In this document: positions 1 to 9,808 of the stretch, piece by piece
How positions within the stretch are numbered: position 1 is the stretch's first letter
How the letters are laid out: every line of letters begins with the position of its first letter
NCBI GenBank assembly: GCA_036268875.1
Contig: DATATI010000066.1
Span: 124,001-188,000 of the forward strand
Reading direction: 5' to 3'
DNA from: Polyangia bacterium
GTDB taxonomy: Bacteria > Myxococcota_A > Polyangia > Fen-1088
DNA length: 64,000 nt
Notes under the pieces: model-generated
Databases searched by the model: none
Seen by the model: the letters and a program-made list of their open reading frames with translations, nothing else
Told to the model about the DNA's origin: nothing
Translations under genes and position numbers: made by a program

Positions 1-461
1 GCAGCGGACGAGAGGCCGGCCACGTCCACATCTGGGCCGAGTGTCTGGTGCCGGCCCCGGCGGTCGATGGCGGTCCCGGCTACCTGCGCGCCGTGCGCGG
101 CCGCGTGCGCAAGCAACTGGCCAAGCTGCTCCCTTTTTTCGCGGAACACCTGGCCGTGCTGGCCTCTCCGTACGATGGCCTGCCGGCCGAATTGCCGGCG
201 GGTACGAAGACGCCGCCGGTCGCCGTGCCGGCTCTGCCCATGCCGCCGGTCTACAGCGCCGAGTCAGCGCGCCCCCTGGACGTCGCCGGCCTGCCGCACG
301 CCACCGGGATCAAGAATCTTTATCTGGCTGGCCGCGAGAACCTGCCCGGTCTGGGCGTCGAGGGCGAGTTCGTCTCGGCCTGGGGCGTGCTGCGGCTGGT
401 GGCCGGGACGCAACCGAAGAAAGACGTTCGCCGACGCGAAGTCCTGCTCAGCGAAGGCTAG
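1..461 (+). CDS. FAD-dependent phytoene desaturase-like oxidoreductase, 3' fragment
   Basis: The frame is open from the window edge (first complete codon at base 3), so the start and the N-terminal Rossmann dinucleotide-binding motif lie outside. About 152 residues remain. The signature is the C-terminal block GIKNLYLAGRENLPGLG followed by EGEFVSAWGVLRLV. This is the FAD-contacting end typical of the phytoene desaturase / carotene isomerase / NAD(P)-FAD oxidoreductase family, where the Gly-Leu-Gly segment covers the isoalloxazine. The substrate cannot be told from this fragment; carotenoid desaturation and retinol- or amine-type oxidation are both possible. The stop is one base before the convergent PilZ gene. 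Family assignment is good, exact function open. Confidence 0.75.
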   Translation, partial: SGREAGHVHIWAECLVPAPAVDGGPGYLRAVRGRVRKQLAKLLPFFAEHLAVLASPYDGLPAELPAGTKTPPVAVPALPMPPVYSAESARPLDVAGLPHATGIKNLYLAGRENLPGLGVEGEFVSAWGVLRLVAGTQPKKDVRRREVLLSEG

Positions 462-462
462 T

Positions 463-825
463 TCAGCGCGAGGCGCGACGCTGCAGGCGGCGGCAGAACC
501 CGGCGATGGCCTGGCGGTGCTCCGGGCGCAAGGCGATGAACGAGACGCCGGTGCGACGAAAAGAACCGACCGGCGTGTCGCTGGTGATCACCCCTTCGGC
601 GGCGATCTCTTCGGGCGAGCCCGGCAGCGAAAAAGTCAGCGCCACCGGCGTGCGCGGCTTGTACGAGGCGTCCTTGGTTCGCTTGATGGTGATGCCGCCC
701 GGGCAGATGTCCTCCGCCTGGCAAAGCTGGATCCGGCCACTGGTTGCGTTCTTGACCGCGAACGTGGCGGCCGTGCGCCGCATCTGGCGCCGCTCGCGGT
801 CGGTTCTGCGCCGCTCTCCGGACAT
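463..825 (-). CDS. PilZ domain protein, putative c-di-GMP receptor
   Basis: A 120-aa single-domain protein. The N-terminus is very rich in Arg (MSGERRRTDRERRQMRR) and supplies the RxxxR half of the PilZ c-di-GMP site. The second half, normally D/N-x-S-x-x-G, reads DICPGG around residue 39, with Cys in place of the usual Ser. A beta-rich core and a TGVSF strand follow. PilZ proteins bind cyclic di-GMP and change motility, exopolysaccharide or transcription. The Ser-to-Cys change could weaken binding but Arg and Gly positions are kept. No partner domain is present, so the target is unknown. It is convergent with the oxidoreductase fragment. Confidence 0.8.
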   Translation of the reverse strand: MSGERRRTDRERRQMRRTAATFAVKNATSGRIQLCQAEDICPGGITIKRTKDASYKPRTPVALTFSLPGSPEEIAAEGVITSDTPVGSFRRTGVSFIALRPEHRQAIAGFCRRLQRRASR

Positions 826-865
826 ACCCCATTGTCGCGGCGGCCGGCGGAATCCGCAAAAAATT

Positions 866-928
866 TGCGCTTACTCCACCAGCGGCTGCGCTTATTCCAC
901 CAGCGGCTGCGCTTACTCCACCAGAGGC
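866..928. repeat. Three tandem 21-bp repeats over the end of the Trm112-like gene
   Basis: Three head-to-tail 21-bp units lie at 866-886, 887-907 and 908-928. They differ by one or two bases (TTACTCC versus TTATTCC, and AGCGGC versus AGAGGC). On the minus strand each unit encodes A-Q-P-L-V-E, in frame, followed by its own stop (TAA). The copy at 908-928 contains the actual end and stop of the Trm112-like gene; the other two lie just downstream. This is a clear local tandem duplication. Confidence 0.95.
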
Positions 929-1086
929 TGCGCCTCTTCGATGATGAAGTTCGGAATCTCGTCGGTCACTGCAAAGGCCAGCCGGCAGCGGGCGCATTCG
1001 AAGGCGCTTTCGTCCGGGCGCAGAGTCAACGGACCCTTGCATTTTGGACAGGCCAGGATCTCGATCAGCTCTTTGTTCAACGGCAC
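913..1086 (-). CDS. Trm112/YcaR-like zinc-ribbon protein (UPF0434 family)
   Basis: A 57-aa protein starting at GTG 1086: V-P-L-N-K-E-L-I-E-I-L-A-C-P-K-C, then FECARC at residues 30-35. The four cysteines in two CxxC pairs form the zinc ribbon of the Trm112 family, whose members activate methyltransferases; bacterial YcaR-type proteins have an unsettled role. The GTG is chosen because the family consensus begins M-x-L/N-x-x-L-L-x-I-L-A-C-P and 57-65 aa is the usual size. No strong ribosome binding site is seen. The last six codons plus stop are triplicated. It is divergent from the EtfD-like gene. Confidence 0.85.
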   Translation of the reverse strand: MPLNKELIEILACPKCKGPLTLRPDESAFECARCRLAFAVTDEIPNFIIEEAQPLVE

Positions 1087-1123
1087 GGCGCCGGTGTTTA
1101 TACCTGAAATCCCCCCCCTGGGA

Positions 1124-1129
1124 TACGAT
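1124..1129 (+). promoter_or_regulatory. Possible -10 element (TACGAT) for the EtfD-like gene
   Basis: TACGAT ends 11 bases before the ATG at 1141, and no Shine-Dalgarno sequence lies between. If used, the transcript would have a leader of only a few bases. No convincing -35 is seen. This is one of several TANNNT motifs close to start codons in this window. Confidence 0.3.
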
Positions 1130-1140
1130 GCTCGCGGACC

Positions 1141-3240
1141 ATGAAACGCGTGATCTTCACCGTTGTCCTCCTCGGCGCTTTGGCCTTTTTTGCCTGGACC
1201 GTGCGGCGTTTTGCCCGCCTGATCCTGGGCGGACGCCCGGATGTCCGCACCGATCACCCGGGCGATCGGGTGGCGTCGGTGATGACCTATTTCTTCGGCC
1301 AGAAGAAGGTGGTCGAAAAAACCGTCATCCCGGCGGCCCGGGCCAAGCGCCTGGTCAGCGCCATCGGCAGCAAGTACCACTTTCTGATCTTCTGGGGCTT
1401 CATCATCATCACCGTCGGCACCGGTGAGACGCTGCTGCAGGGGATCTTCCCGTCGTTCGCCCTGACCGACCTCCTCGGCCCGACGCTGGGGCGTTTTCTC
1501 TATGCCACGATCGACGTGTCCAACGTGCTGGTGCTGGCGACGATCGTCTTCGCCGTCTTCCGTCGCGTGGTCTTGAAACCGCGCCTCATCCCGATGAGCC
1601 GCGACGCCGCCGCCATCCTGGGCGCCATCGCCTTGCTGATGATCACCCACTATGGCATCCACGGCCTGCGCGCCGCCGCCGGGGCCGGCCAGGCGGGGTT
1701 CCCGCTCTCGAACGCCATCGGCGACGCCCTGGCCGGGTTGTCGGCGCCCACGGCGATGGCGTGGTCCGAAGTCTGCTGGTGGCTCCACGTCGTGGTGGTG
1801 CTGGCGTTCCTGAACTACCTGCTTTACTCGAAGCACAGCCACATCATCGCGGCGCTGCCGAACATCTATTTTCGCAAGCTGGGCCAGCGCGGAATCCTGC
1901 CCAAGCTGAACATGGAAGCCGACGACATGGCCGCCACCGGCGTGGTTTCCGAGTACAAGGACTTCACCTGGAAGTCGCTCCTCGACGGCTACGCCTGCAC
2001 CGAGTGCGCGCGCTGCTCGAACTTCTGCCCGGCGTACAACACCGGCAAGCCGCTGTCGCCGATGCAGGTCATTCATGACGTGCGCGACGACATGAAGTCA
2101 CGCATGCCGGACAAGGGCCCGCTGGACCACATCATCAGTCGGTTTCAGCACGCCAGGGTCGAAGCCGACGAACTGGATCGCGTGATTCCATTGATCGGCG
2201 GGCGCACCACCGAAGACGTGCTGTGGGCCTGCACGAGCTGCGGCGCCTGCCAGGAGGTCTGCCCGGTCTTCATCGACCACCCGGAAAAAATTCTGCAGAT
2301 GCGCCAGAACCTGGTTTTGGTGCAAGAAAAAGTCCCGACCGATCTGGCGCGCACCTTCACCAACCTGGAACGCAACGGCAACCCCTGGGGCCTGGGCGCG
2401 GACAAACGCATGGACTGGGCCGACGGCAAGAACGTCCCCACGCTGGACGACAAACCCGACGCCGAATATCTGCTGTGGGTGGGCTGCGCTGGCGCTTACG
2501 ACGATCGCATCAAGAAGCAGACGCTGGCCCTGGTCGACATCCTGCGCGAGGGCGGCGTGGACTTCGCCGTGCTGGGCCTGGAAGAAGGCTGCTCCGGCGA
2601 TCCGGCGCGCCGGGCCGGCAACGAGATGCTGTACCAGATGCAGGCGCAGCAGAACGTCGAGACCATGAACGCCAAGAAGGTGAAGAAGGTCATCACAGCC
2701 TGCCCGCACTGTCTGCACACCATCAAGAACGAGTACCCGCAGCTGGGCGGCACCTTCGAGGTGCGCCACCACACCCAGGTCATTCGCGAGCTGATGGCCG
2801 GCGGCAAGGTGGAGATCGACCAGCAGAAGGCCGGCGGGAAGACCGTGGCCTTGCACGATCCCTGTTACCTCGGCCGCTGGAACGGCGAGTACGATGCTCC
2901 TCGCGACGTGCTCGACGGTTTGCCGGGCACGCGCATCGAGCTGCCGCGCAACAAGCAGCACGGCTTCTGCTGCGGCGCCGGCGGCGGCCGCATGTGGATG
3001 GAAGAGAAGATCGGCACCCGGGTGAACCACAACCGCGTCGACGAGGTCATTGCATCCGGCGCCGACACCGTCGCCACCGCCTGTCCGTTCTGCACCATCA
3101 TGCTCCGCGACGGCGTGCAGGACCGCGACGCCGGCGAGAAGGTCGCCGTGGTGAACGTCTCCGAGCTGGTGGCGAAGACAATGAAGCGAAAAAAAGAGAT
3201 CGAAGCGACCGCGGCGGCCGCGCCGCCCGAATCCACCTAA
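1141..3240 (+). CDS. EtfD-like membrane heterodisulfide-reductase-type Fe-S oxidoreductase
   Basis: A 699-aa protein. Residues about 1-240 hold several membrane helices resembling the NarI/HdrE-type cytochrome b subunit. Two [4Fe-4S] motifs follow: CTECARCSNFCPAYN near residue 285 and CTSCGACQEVCP near 365. The C-terminal half has two CCG (cysteine-rich) domains, visible as EEGCSGDPAR, ACPHCLHTIKNEYP, DPCYLGR and FCCGAGGG. This architecture matches the membrane Fe-S oxidoreductases (EtfD type) that take electrons from electron-transfer flavoprotein during fatty-acid beta-oxidation and pass them to quinone. No etfBA is in the window, so the partner is inferred. Its stop overlaps the stop of the convergent gene by three bases. 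Confidence 0.8.
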   Translation: MKRVIFTVVLLGALAFFAWTVRRFARLILGGRPDVRTDHPGDRVASVMTYFFGQKKVVEKTVIPAARAKRLVSAIGSKYHFLIFWGFIIITVGTGETLLQGIFPSFALTDLLGPTLGRFLYATIDVSNVLVLATIVFAVFRRVVLKPRLIPMSRDAAAILGAIALLMITHYGIHGLRAAAGAGQAGFPLSNAIGDALAGLSAPTAMAWSEVCWWLHVVVVLAFLNYLLYSKHSHIIAALPNIYFRKLGQRGILPKLNMEADDMAATGVVSEYKDFTWKSLLDGYACTECARCSNFCPAYNTGKPLSPMQVIHDVRDDMKSRMPDKGPLDHIISRFQHARVEADELDRVIPLIGGRTTEDVLWACTSCGACQEVCPVFIDHPEKILQMRQNLVLVQEKVPTDLARTFTNLERNGNPWGLGADKRMDWADGKNVPTLDDKPDAEYLLWVGCAGAYDDRIKKQTLALVDILREGGVDFAVLGLEEGCSGDPARRAGNEMLYQMQAQQNVETMNAKKVKKVITACPHCLHTIKNEYPQLGGTFEVRHHTQVIRELMAGGKVEIDQQKAGGKTVALHDPCYLGRWNGEYDAPRDVLDGLPGTRIELPRNKQHGFCCGAGGGRMWMEEKIGTRVNHNRVDEVIASGADTVATACPFCTIMLRDGVQDRDAGEKVAVVNVSELVAKTMKRKKEIEATAAAAPPEST

Positions 3241-4094
3241 CTGGCGTAGCGCGAGACCGCCTGCTTACAGAAGGCGCAGTCGCCGCCGCTGTGCATGTGG
3301 GCGACGACGCCACCGGCAGCCTGCGGGCGTTCGGATTTGATGGCGGAGAAGACCATCAACGAATCGTGGCTGGGATCGCCGGAGGGCATGGCGGCGGCGT
3401 TGGTACCCGCGCCCGCCGGGCGATCGGATTGACCGCCCACCGCGGCGCTGACGGCGTCGCGCTGCTCGGCCATTTTTTCCTGGCGAGCCTGCGCCTCCAT
3501 TTGTGAGGCCTGGGCCGCGACCTCCAGATCTTGCGCCGAAGGATCGGCGGGGGCCAGCGCGGCGGCGTGCACGGTCTCGGCGTTCTGGATGGTCTCGTCG
3601 GGCGTGCGGCCTGGCGACAGGGACACCGGCACCTCGCCGCCGACGGCGTAGCGTCGTCCGTCGGGGCCGGTCTCGTAGGTGTACGAAGCGCCGCCGGTCA
3701 GGCCCTGGCCCGCCGCCATGTGCGCCGCCTCGTGCGCGCGCACGGCGGTGTCGCGCGCCTCCAGTTTTTGCACGACCTGCTTTTCTTCGGGCGAAAGCGG
3801 CTTGGTCGGACCTTTGGTCTCGGCGCTCTGATCGCTGCCGTCGGCGCCGTCTTTGCCGGAAGCGTCCTTGGTTTGATCGGGTGCGGCCGCGGCGCTGTCA
3901 CCGTCGCCACCGCTCTGCTGCGCCAGCTGCTTGCGTGCCTCGGGCGACAAACTGATCACCACGCCCGACGACGCACCACCCGCGCTTCCGTCGCTCTGGT
4001 CTCCGCCCGTGCCGGTCGCACGGGTCCGATCCGCCGCGCTTTCGCGCAAGGCGCCGATCGAAGACGCGTCCGGACCCCCAATTCGTATGTGCAC
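3237..4094 (-). CDS. SprA-family putative metalloprotease
   Basis: A 285-aa protein. Residues 1-100 are low complexity (Gly, Ser, Ala, Asp), with no signal peptide. From about 100 it matches the SprA-related family: a VRAHEAAHMAAGQG segment with a HEAAH zinc-protease-like motif at 121-125, then GGASYTYETGPDGRRYAVGGEVP. Ala/Gln-rich, helical-looking sequence follows. Catalysis has been proposed for the family from the HExxH motif but is not well established. The C-terminus carries CAFC, a possible metal or disulfide pair. The gene converges on the EtfD-like gene and the stop codons overlap. Confidence 0.75.
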   Translation of the reverse strand: MHIRIGGPDASSIGALRESAADRTRATGTGGDQSDGSAGGASSGVVISLSPEARKQLAQQSGGDGDSAAAAPDQTKDASGKDGADGSDQSAETKGPTKPLSPEEKQVVQKLEARDTAVRAHEAAHMAAGQGLTGGASYTYETGPDGRRYAVGGEVPVSLSPGRTPDETIQNAETVHAAALAPADPSAQDLEVAAQASQMEAQARQEKMAEQRDAVSAAVGGQSDRPAGAGTNAAAMPSGDPSHDSLMVFSAIKSERPQAAGGVVAHMHSGGDCAFCKQAVSRYAS

Positions 4095-4232
4095 GGATTA
4101 CCCGCCCGGGATCGGCAGATCGCGACCACTGCTTGAGCCCGCCTTTTCTGGCCTCAAACGCCGCTATTTCAGCCAGGAGGCTGACCTTGTGGAATACGGG
4201 TGGGCCCGCGGGAGGGCCCAGCCCTCCCGCGT

Positions 4233-6233
<2,001 letters not shown>

Positions 6234-6241
6234 GGCGCTCC

Positions 6242-6511
6242 TTACCTTATGGCGAATCCCTGCAGATCGGAATTCGCATCTGTCCACTCGGTTTCAACGT
6301 GCGTGACGTGTGCGCCGCGCGGACCACGGCGCAGATATTCCAGAAAACTCAACACGGCTGGCTCGGCGCCCTCGGCCAGGACCTCGACCGAGCCGTCGGG
6401 TTGGTTGCGAACCCAACCGGCCACGGCGAAACGACGCGCCTGTTCCAACGTCGTCGCGCGATAGCCCACGCCCTGCACGTGCCCGCGCACCACGGCGCGC
6501 AGTCGCCTCAC
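6242..6511 (-). CDS. acyP: Acylphosphatase
   Basis: An 89-aa protein that hydrolyses acyl phosphates such as acetyl phosphate. The P-loop-like substrate cradle [10 protein letters not shown] is at residues 9-18 and contains the catalytic Arg; the catalytic Asn is in [13 protein letters not shown]. Both catalytic residues are present and the length is standard. The start is GTG and overlaps the stop of the upstream lipoprotein gene (GTGA), which supports translational coupling. It sits directly upstream of acs, consistent with a role in acetate and acetyl-phosphate handling, although that link is inference from position. Confidence 0.9.
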   Translation of the reverse strand: MRRLRAVVRGHVQGVGYRATTLEQARRFAVAGWVRNQPDGSVEVLAEGAEPAVLSFLEYLRRGPRGAHVTHVETEWTDANSDLQGFAIR

Positions 6512-7989
6512 GGCTGCACCCGCAGCGACGCTGGCCGCAACACCTCGCCGCCGGTGCCAGCGCCTCCGCGGAGATCAACGGAGCGCGGCTGACCGGGGCG
6601 GGCATCGGCGGGCGCCGACAGGATGGTGATGCGCCCATCGCCGGCGGCCGCCGGCACCAGCAGCCATCGGCCGTCGGGCGACATGTCCACTTTGCCCATC
6701 ACGCCGCTGGCGGTGGCGGCGGGCGTGGCGATCTCCTGCGCGCCCACCCGAAACACCGCTGCGCCTTGCTTGGTGTCGCCCCGCCGGCGCGCGGACACCC
6801 ACACCGTGGCGCGCTCGGGCGGCAAGCGAATCGCCGCTCCGCTCAGCAGCGGCAATGGGCGCCCGGCGCTGATCGCCATCGGCTCGATCGCTTCATCGAT
6901 GGTCAGCGTCCGGGCCAGGGGCAGCGACACGCGCGTCGGACCGTCGTCGATCAGGCGAACGGCAAAAAGGCGCGTCGGCTGCGGCCCGGTGGCGCGGCTT
7001 TGGGCCGTATCACCGGCCAGCACCCACAGTGACAATCCGTCGGGCGAGAACGCCACGTCGACCAGCACCGGCACCCGCGCCTCAGCCACGAGAGCGGTTC
7101 GACCGAGCACGGTGACCGGCCCGCGCGGGCTGATGCCAAGAACGATCAATTGATTGCCGCGCTGGGTGAGCAACGCCAACCGGGTGCCATCGGGCGAGAT
7201 ATCCGCCGCCACCAACCCGGCGTCGCGAACGTCGGCAGGCAGCGGGCGCGGCGCGGTCCGCGTCGGGTGCAGCGGATAACTGGTGTCAACGACGGCCAGA
7301 TCGGCGGCCCGCACCAGGACCAGCACCGGCATGTGCGCGGCAGACAAAAGCGCGATCACCGGCTCGGGGCCAAGCTCCAGGCGCGTGGCCGCGCGTGGAC
7401 CGCCCGGCGCCGGGATCTCCACCACGTTGACCACGGAACGCCGGGCTTCGGCGATGTACGCGGCTCTTCCATCGGCGGACAGCGCCAGAAAGCGGCCACC
7501 GTCGATGGCGGTGCCGCCGGCGGCCACCGGACCGTCGTTGTTGATCTCCGCCCAATCGACACGACCGCCGCCCGCCGCCACCACGGCGGCGTAGCGTTTG
7601 ATCGTCACGTTCTTTTCGCCGCTGCCGTTTTCGGTGGTGACGACAACCGAGGCGGTGCCGGCCGGCGCGCCGATGGGCACCCGCACCAGGGCGCCGCCAT
7701 CGACGGTCCGTCCCAGCACCGCCGCCGGGTGACCGCCGACGCGCACGGTGGGTTGTCGGCCGAAGCCTTTGCCGCGCACCCACAAGGTCTCGCCCACGGT
7801 GATGACACCGTCGCTGCCGTCCAGCTTCAGCTGGCCGCGCAACGGCACGTCCGACCCGCCGAGGTCGGTGATCTCGGTGATGGTCGGCCTGCCCGAAGCC
7901 TGCGACAGATCGCGCGGGTCTTCGACCATCTGGTGCAGCGGCCCTCCGCAGCTGGTCAGGAGGACCGCCGCGAGGACCGCCCGCCTCAC
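6508..7989 (-). CDS. Lipoprotein with TIG/IPT domain and beta-propeller repeats, unknown function
   Basis: A 493-aa protein starting at GTG 7989, which overlaps the stop of the preceding gene (GTGA). The N-terminus VRRAVLAAVLLTSCGG is a lipoprotein signal with lipobox LTSC. An Ig-like TIG segment follows (GETLWVRGKGFGRQPTVRVGG). The rest looks like a WD40/TolB-type propeller, with repeated ISPDGTRLALL, FSPDGLSLWVL and MSPDGRWLLV strands. No catalytic motif is apparent. It probably sits on a membrane facing the periplasm. The same frame stays open upstream to base 9021, but that part is antisense or out of frame to better genes and was excluded. Confidence 0.75.
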   Translation of the reverse strand: MRRAVLAAVLLTSCGGPLHQMVEDPRDLSQASGRPTITEITDLGGSDVPLRGQLKLDGSDGVITVGETLWVRGKGFGRQPTVRVGGHPAAVLGRTVDGGALVRVPIGAPAGTASVVVTTENGSGEKNVTIKRYAAVVAAGGGRVDWAEINNDGPVAAGGTAIDGGRFLALSADGRAAYIAEARRSVVNVVEIPAPGGPRAATRLELGPEPVIALLSAAHMPVLVLVRAADLAVVDTSYPLHPTRTAPRPLPADVRDAGLVAADISPDGTRLALLTQRGNQLIVLGISPRGPVTVLGRTALVAEARVPVLVDVAFSPDGLSLWVLAGDTAQSRATGPQPTRLFAVRLIDDGPTRVSLPLARTLTIDEAIEPMAISAGRPLPLLSGAAIRLPPERATVWVSARRRGDTKQGAAVFRVGAQEIATPAATASGVMGKVDMSPDGRWLLVPAAAGDGRITILSAPADARPGQPRSVDLRGGAGTGGEVLRPASLRVQP

Positions 7990-8228
7990 AGTGGACCTTC
8001 GGTGATGCGGAAGCCGACCAGGTTGTTCGGGATCATCGGCAGCTCGTCGTACTTGGCGACGACGTTGTTGGCGGCGTCCAGGAACTGCGCCTTGGACAAC
8101 ACGACCATCTGCACGGCGCCCTGCGGGGGCGCGCACGAGCCAACGTAGCCGACGATCTTGGCGCCGGTGTCGAACTCGAACGTGACGCGGTGACTGACCA
8201 TATCGCGAAGCTTTTTGTAGTCGGGCAT
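7986..8228 (-). CDS. Small protein of unknown function (80 aa)
   Basis: An 80-aa protein beginning MPDYKKLRDMVSHRVTFEFD, with a beta-rich pattern (GAKIVGYVGSC, VQMVVLSKAQFLD, NNLVGFRITEG). No known domain is recognised. It resembles a small barrel such as an Sm- or SH3-like fold, but this is only an impression from alternating hydrophobic strands. An in-frame GTG six codons upstream (8246) is an alternative start; neither has a clear ribosome binding site. Its stop overlaps the next gene's GTG, so it belongs to the lipoprotein/acyP/acs transcription unit. Confidence 0.6.
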   Translation of the reverse strand: MPDYKKLRDMVSHRVTFEFDTGAKIVGYVGSCAPPQGAVQMVVLSKAQFLDAANNVVAKYDELPMIPNNLVGFRITEGPL

Positions 8229-8339
8229 GGGCGCGGACGATACCACGCGTTGGGCGGCAACGGTGTTGGTACGGCGGCGCGGACAACCAGCGCTGGGGCA
8301 GCCCGGTCGCTAACACCGGCTCGGGCGCCCTGAGGGCCG

Positions 8340-9005
8340 CTACGGATGGCCGGGCGGCAGAGGACCGTGCGGGCGACCGCCGCCCATCATCGGCGGACCA
8401 CCGCCACCAATCAGCGATTCGTCTTCTTTCTGGATCTGGTTCAAAGACAGCTTCACCCCGCGCGAGCCAACCGCGACCTTGGGCAACAGGGCGATGACGT
8501 CGCCCTTCTTGTGGGTCATCGGATCGCCATCCTTGTCGACGCGGGCGCTGATGGCCAGGTCGCCCTCGAAGTTGCCGTTCTTGAACATCATGTCCTGCGG
8601 ACCCAGCGAGAACGGGATGGGCAGCGCCGCCGCGGTGAACCTTTTCACCGCCACCAGCGAACCACGCGCCGACGGATTGTCCGAGATGCGGCGGGCGACC
8701 AGGAAGATCACGTCGTCCGGTTTGACCTGCGCCTTCATTGAAGGGGCCAGGACGATGGTGCCGTTGATGACCGCGTTCGGATCCGGCTTGGGCTCGGGCG
8801 CCGGCGCTTCGGCGGCGGGCGCGGGCGGCGGAGCGGGCGCGGACGGCGCGGCAACAGGCGCAGGCGTCGCCGAGCCGGCGGGCGGCGCGGGAATGCCAGA
8901 CGCTTTGCCGGCGTCGTCGTTCTTGCTGCACGCGACGAGCGAGAGCGCCACGCTGGCGCCGATCAGAGCGGCGAGCAAACTCGAACCGCGCGCTGGTTTC
9001 GACAT
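8340..9005 (-). CDS. Lipoprotein with CcmI-type Ig-like domain
   Basis: A 221-aa protein. The N-terminus MSKPARGSSLLAALIGASVA followed by LSLVAC is a lipoprotein signal with Cys near residue 26. A long Ala/Pro linker runs to about residue 77. The folded part (VINGTIVLAPSMKAQVKPDD, VIFLVARR, LVAVKRFTAAALPIPFSLGP, DLAISARVDKDGDP) resembles the periplasmic C-terminal Ig-like domain of cytochrome c biogenesis protein CcmI/CycH. No TPR or Ccm partner is present, so a role in haem attachment is unproven. The tail is Gly/Pro-rich (GGGGPPMMGGGRPHG). It probably starts the minus-strand unit running to acs, with a 111-bp gap after it. Confidence 0.7.
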   Translation of the reverse strand: MSKPARGSSLLAALIGASVALSLVACSKNDDAGKASGIPAPPAGSATPAPVAAPSAPAPPPAPAAEAPAPEPKPDPNAVINGTIVLAPSMKAQVKPDDVIFLVARRISDNPSARGSLVAVKRFTAAALPIPFSLGPQDMMFKNGNFEGDLAISARVDKDGDPMTHKKGDVIALLPKVAVGSRGVKLSLNQIQKEDESLIGGGGPPMMGGGRPHGPLPPGHP

Positions 9006-9032
9006 GCGCGGACCATAACACAGTCGGCTATC

Positions 9033-9746
9033 ATGCCGACGATGTCCGGTCCCCTCACGGCCACGCTCAGCGCGCGAGCCATCGTCGCTCCGGGGATCGC
9101 GGATCTCCGATTCGCCATGCAATCGCCGGCCATGCTGCGCTTCCGCGGCGGCCAGTTCGTCTCGCTCTCGGTCGATCCGTCACTGCCCCGGCGCAGCTAT
9201 TCGATCGCCTCGCAAAGCGACCGCGGCGAAAGCGTGCGCCTCATCCTGCGCGTGATCGAAGGTGGCCCAGCGTCCGCGTACTTGATGGCGATGCCGCTGG
9301 GAGCGCCGCTGGCCATGACCGGCCCGCACGGCTTCTTCACCCTCGAGGACCAGCACCCGGGCGACATCGTCTTCGCCGCCACCGGCACCGGCGTGGCGGC
9401 GGTGATGCCCATGCTGGGCGAGCTGGCGGCTCGACCGGCGACCGGCCGGCGCCTGCTGGCCTGGGGACTGCGCCACCCCGAAGACATCTTCGCCCGCGAC
9501 GAGATCGAAGCCCTGTGTCGTGACGCCGGCGTCGAGCTGGACATCCACCTGAGCAGGCCGCCGTCCGGCTGGAGCGGAACGTCGGGCCGCATCACGGGCA
9601 CCCTATTGCGCCAATTTCCCCAGCTGGCGGCGCCCACGTTCTACCTGGTGGGCAACGGCGCGATGATCGACGAGCTGAAACGCGCCCTGGTGGAAAAAGG
9701 GGTCAATCGCAAAAAACAGATCCGCACCGAGGCTTTTTTCGATTAA
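9033..9746 (+). CDS. Ferredoxin/flavodoxin-NADP+ reductase-like flavoprotein
   Basis: A 237-aa protein of the FNR superfamily. The FAD-binding RRSYSIAS motif is near residue 54 (RxYS type), GGPASAYLMA is the second FAD contact, and FAATGTGVAAVMPML is the NAD(P)-binding glycine motif. The C-terminus ends EAFFD, with an aromatic residue close to the end as in FNRs. No [2Fe-2S] domain is fused. It likely moves electrons between NAD(P)H and a ferredoxin, flavodoxin or oxygenase; the partner is not in the window. A second ATG three codons in (MSGPL) is an alternative start. The next gene begins 62 bases later with its own promoter-like sequence. Confidence 0.8.
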   Translation: MPTMSGPLTATLSARAIVAPGIADLRFAMQSPAMLRFRGGQFVSLSVDPSLPRRSYSIASQSDRGESVRLILRVIEGGPASAYLMAMPLGAPLAMTGPHGFFTLEDQHPGDIVFAATGTGVAAVMPMLGELAARPATGRRLLAWGLRHPEDIFARDEIEALCRDAGVELDIHLSRPPSGWSGTSGRITGTLLRQFPQLAAPTFYLVGNGAMIDELKRALVEKGVNRKKQIRTEAFFD

Positions 9747-9793
9747 CCAGCCGGCGGCGCGCGATCGGCGATCCGGACACGCCCCCGGCACGC

Positions 9794-9799
9794 TAGAAT
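9794..9799 (+). promoter_or_regulatory. Possible -10 element (TAGAAT) for the TIG lipoprotein operon
   Basis: TAGAAT ends nine bases before the ATG at 9809, with no ribosome binding site between, as expected for a leaderless or nearly leaderless transcript. No clear -35 is visible. It would drive the unit running to 17668. Confidence 0.4.
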
Positions 9800-9808
9800 T
9801 TCGCCGTA

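Noticed and set aside
866-928. CRISPR-like repeats
   Set aside because: The units are tandem without spacers and lie within a coding end. No cas genes are nearby.
6508-9021. A single 837-codon minus-strand gene
   Set aside because: Only its last 493 codons look like a real protein with a signal peptide at a GTG coupled to the upstream gene. The rest overlaps two better genes in other frames.
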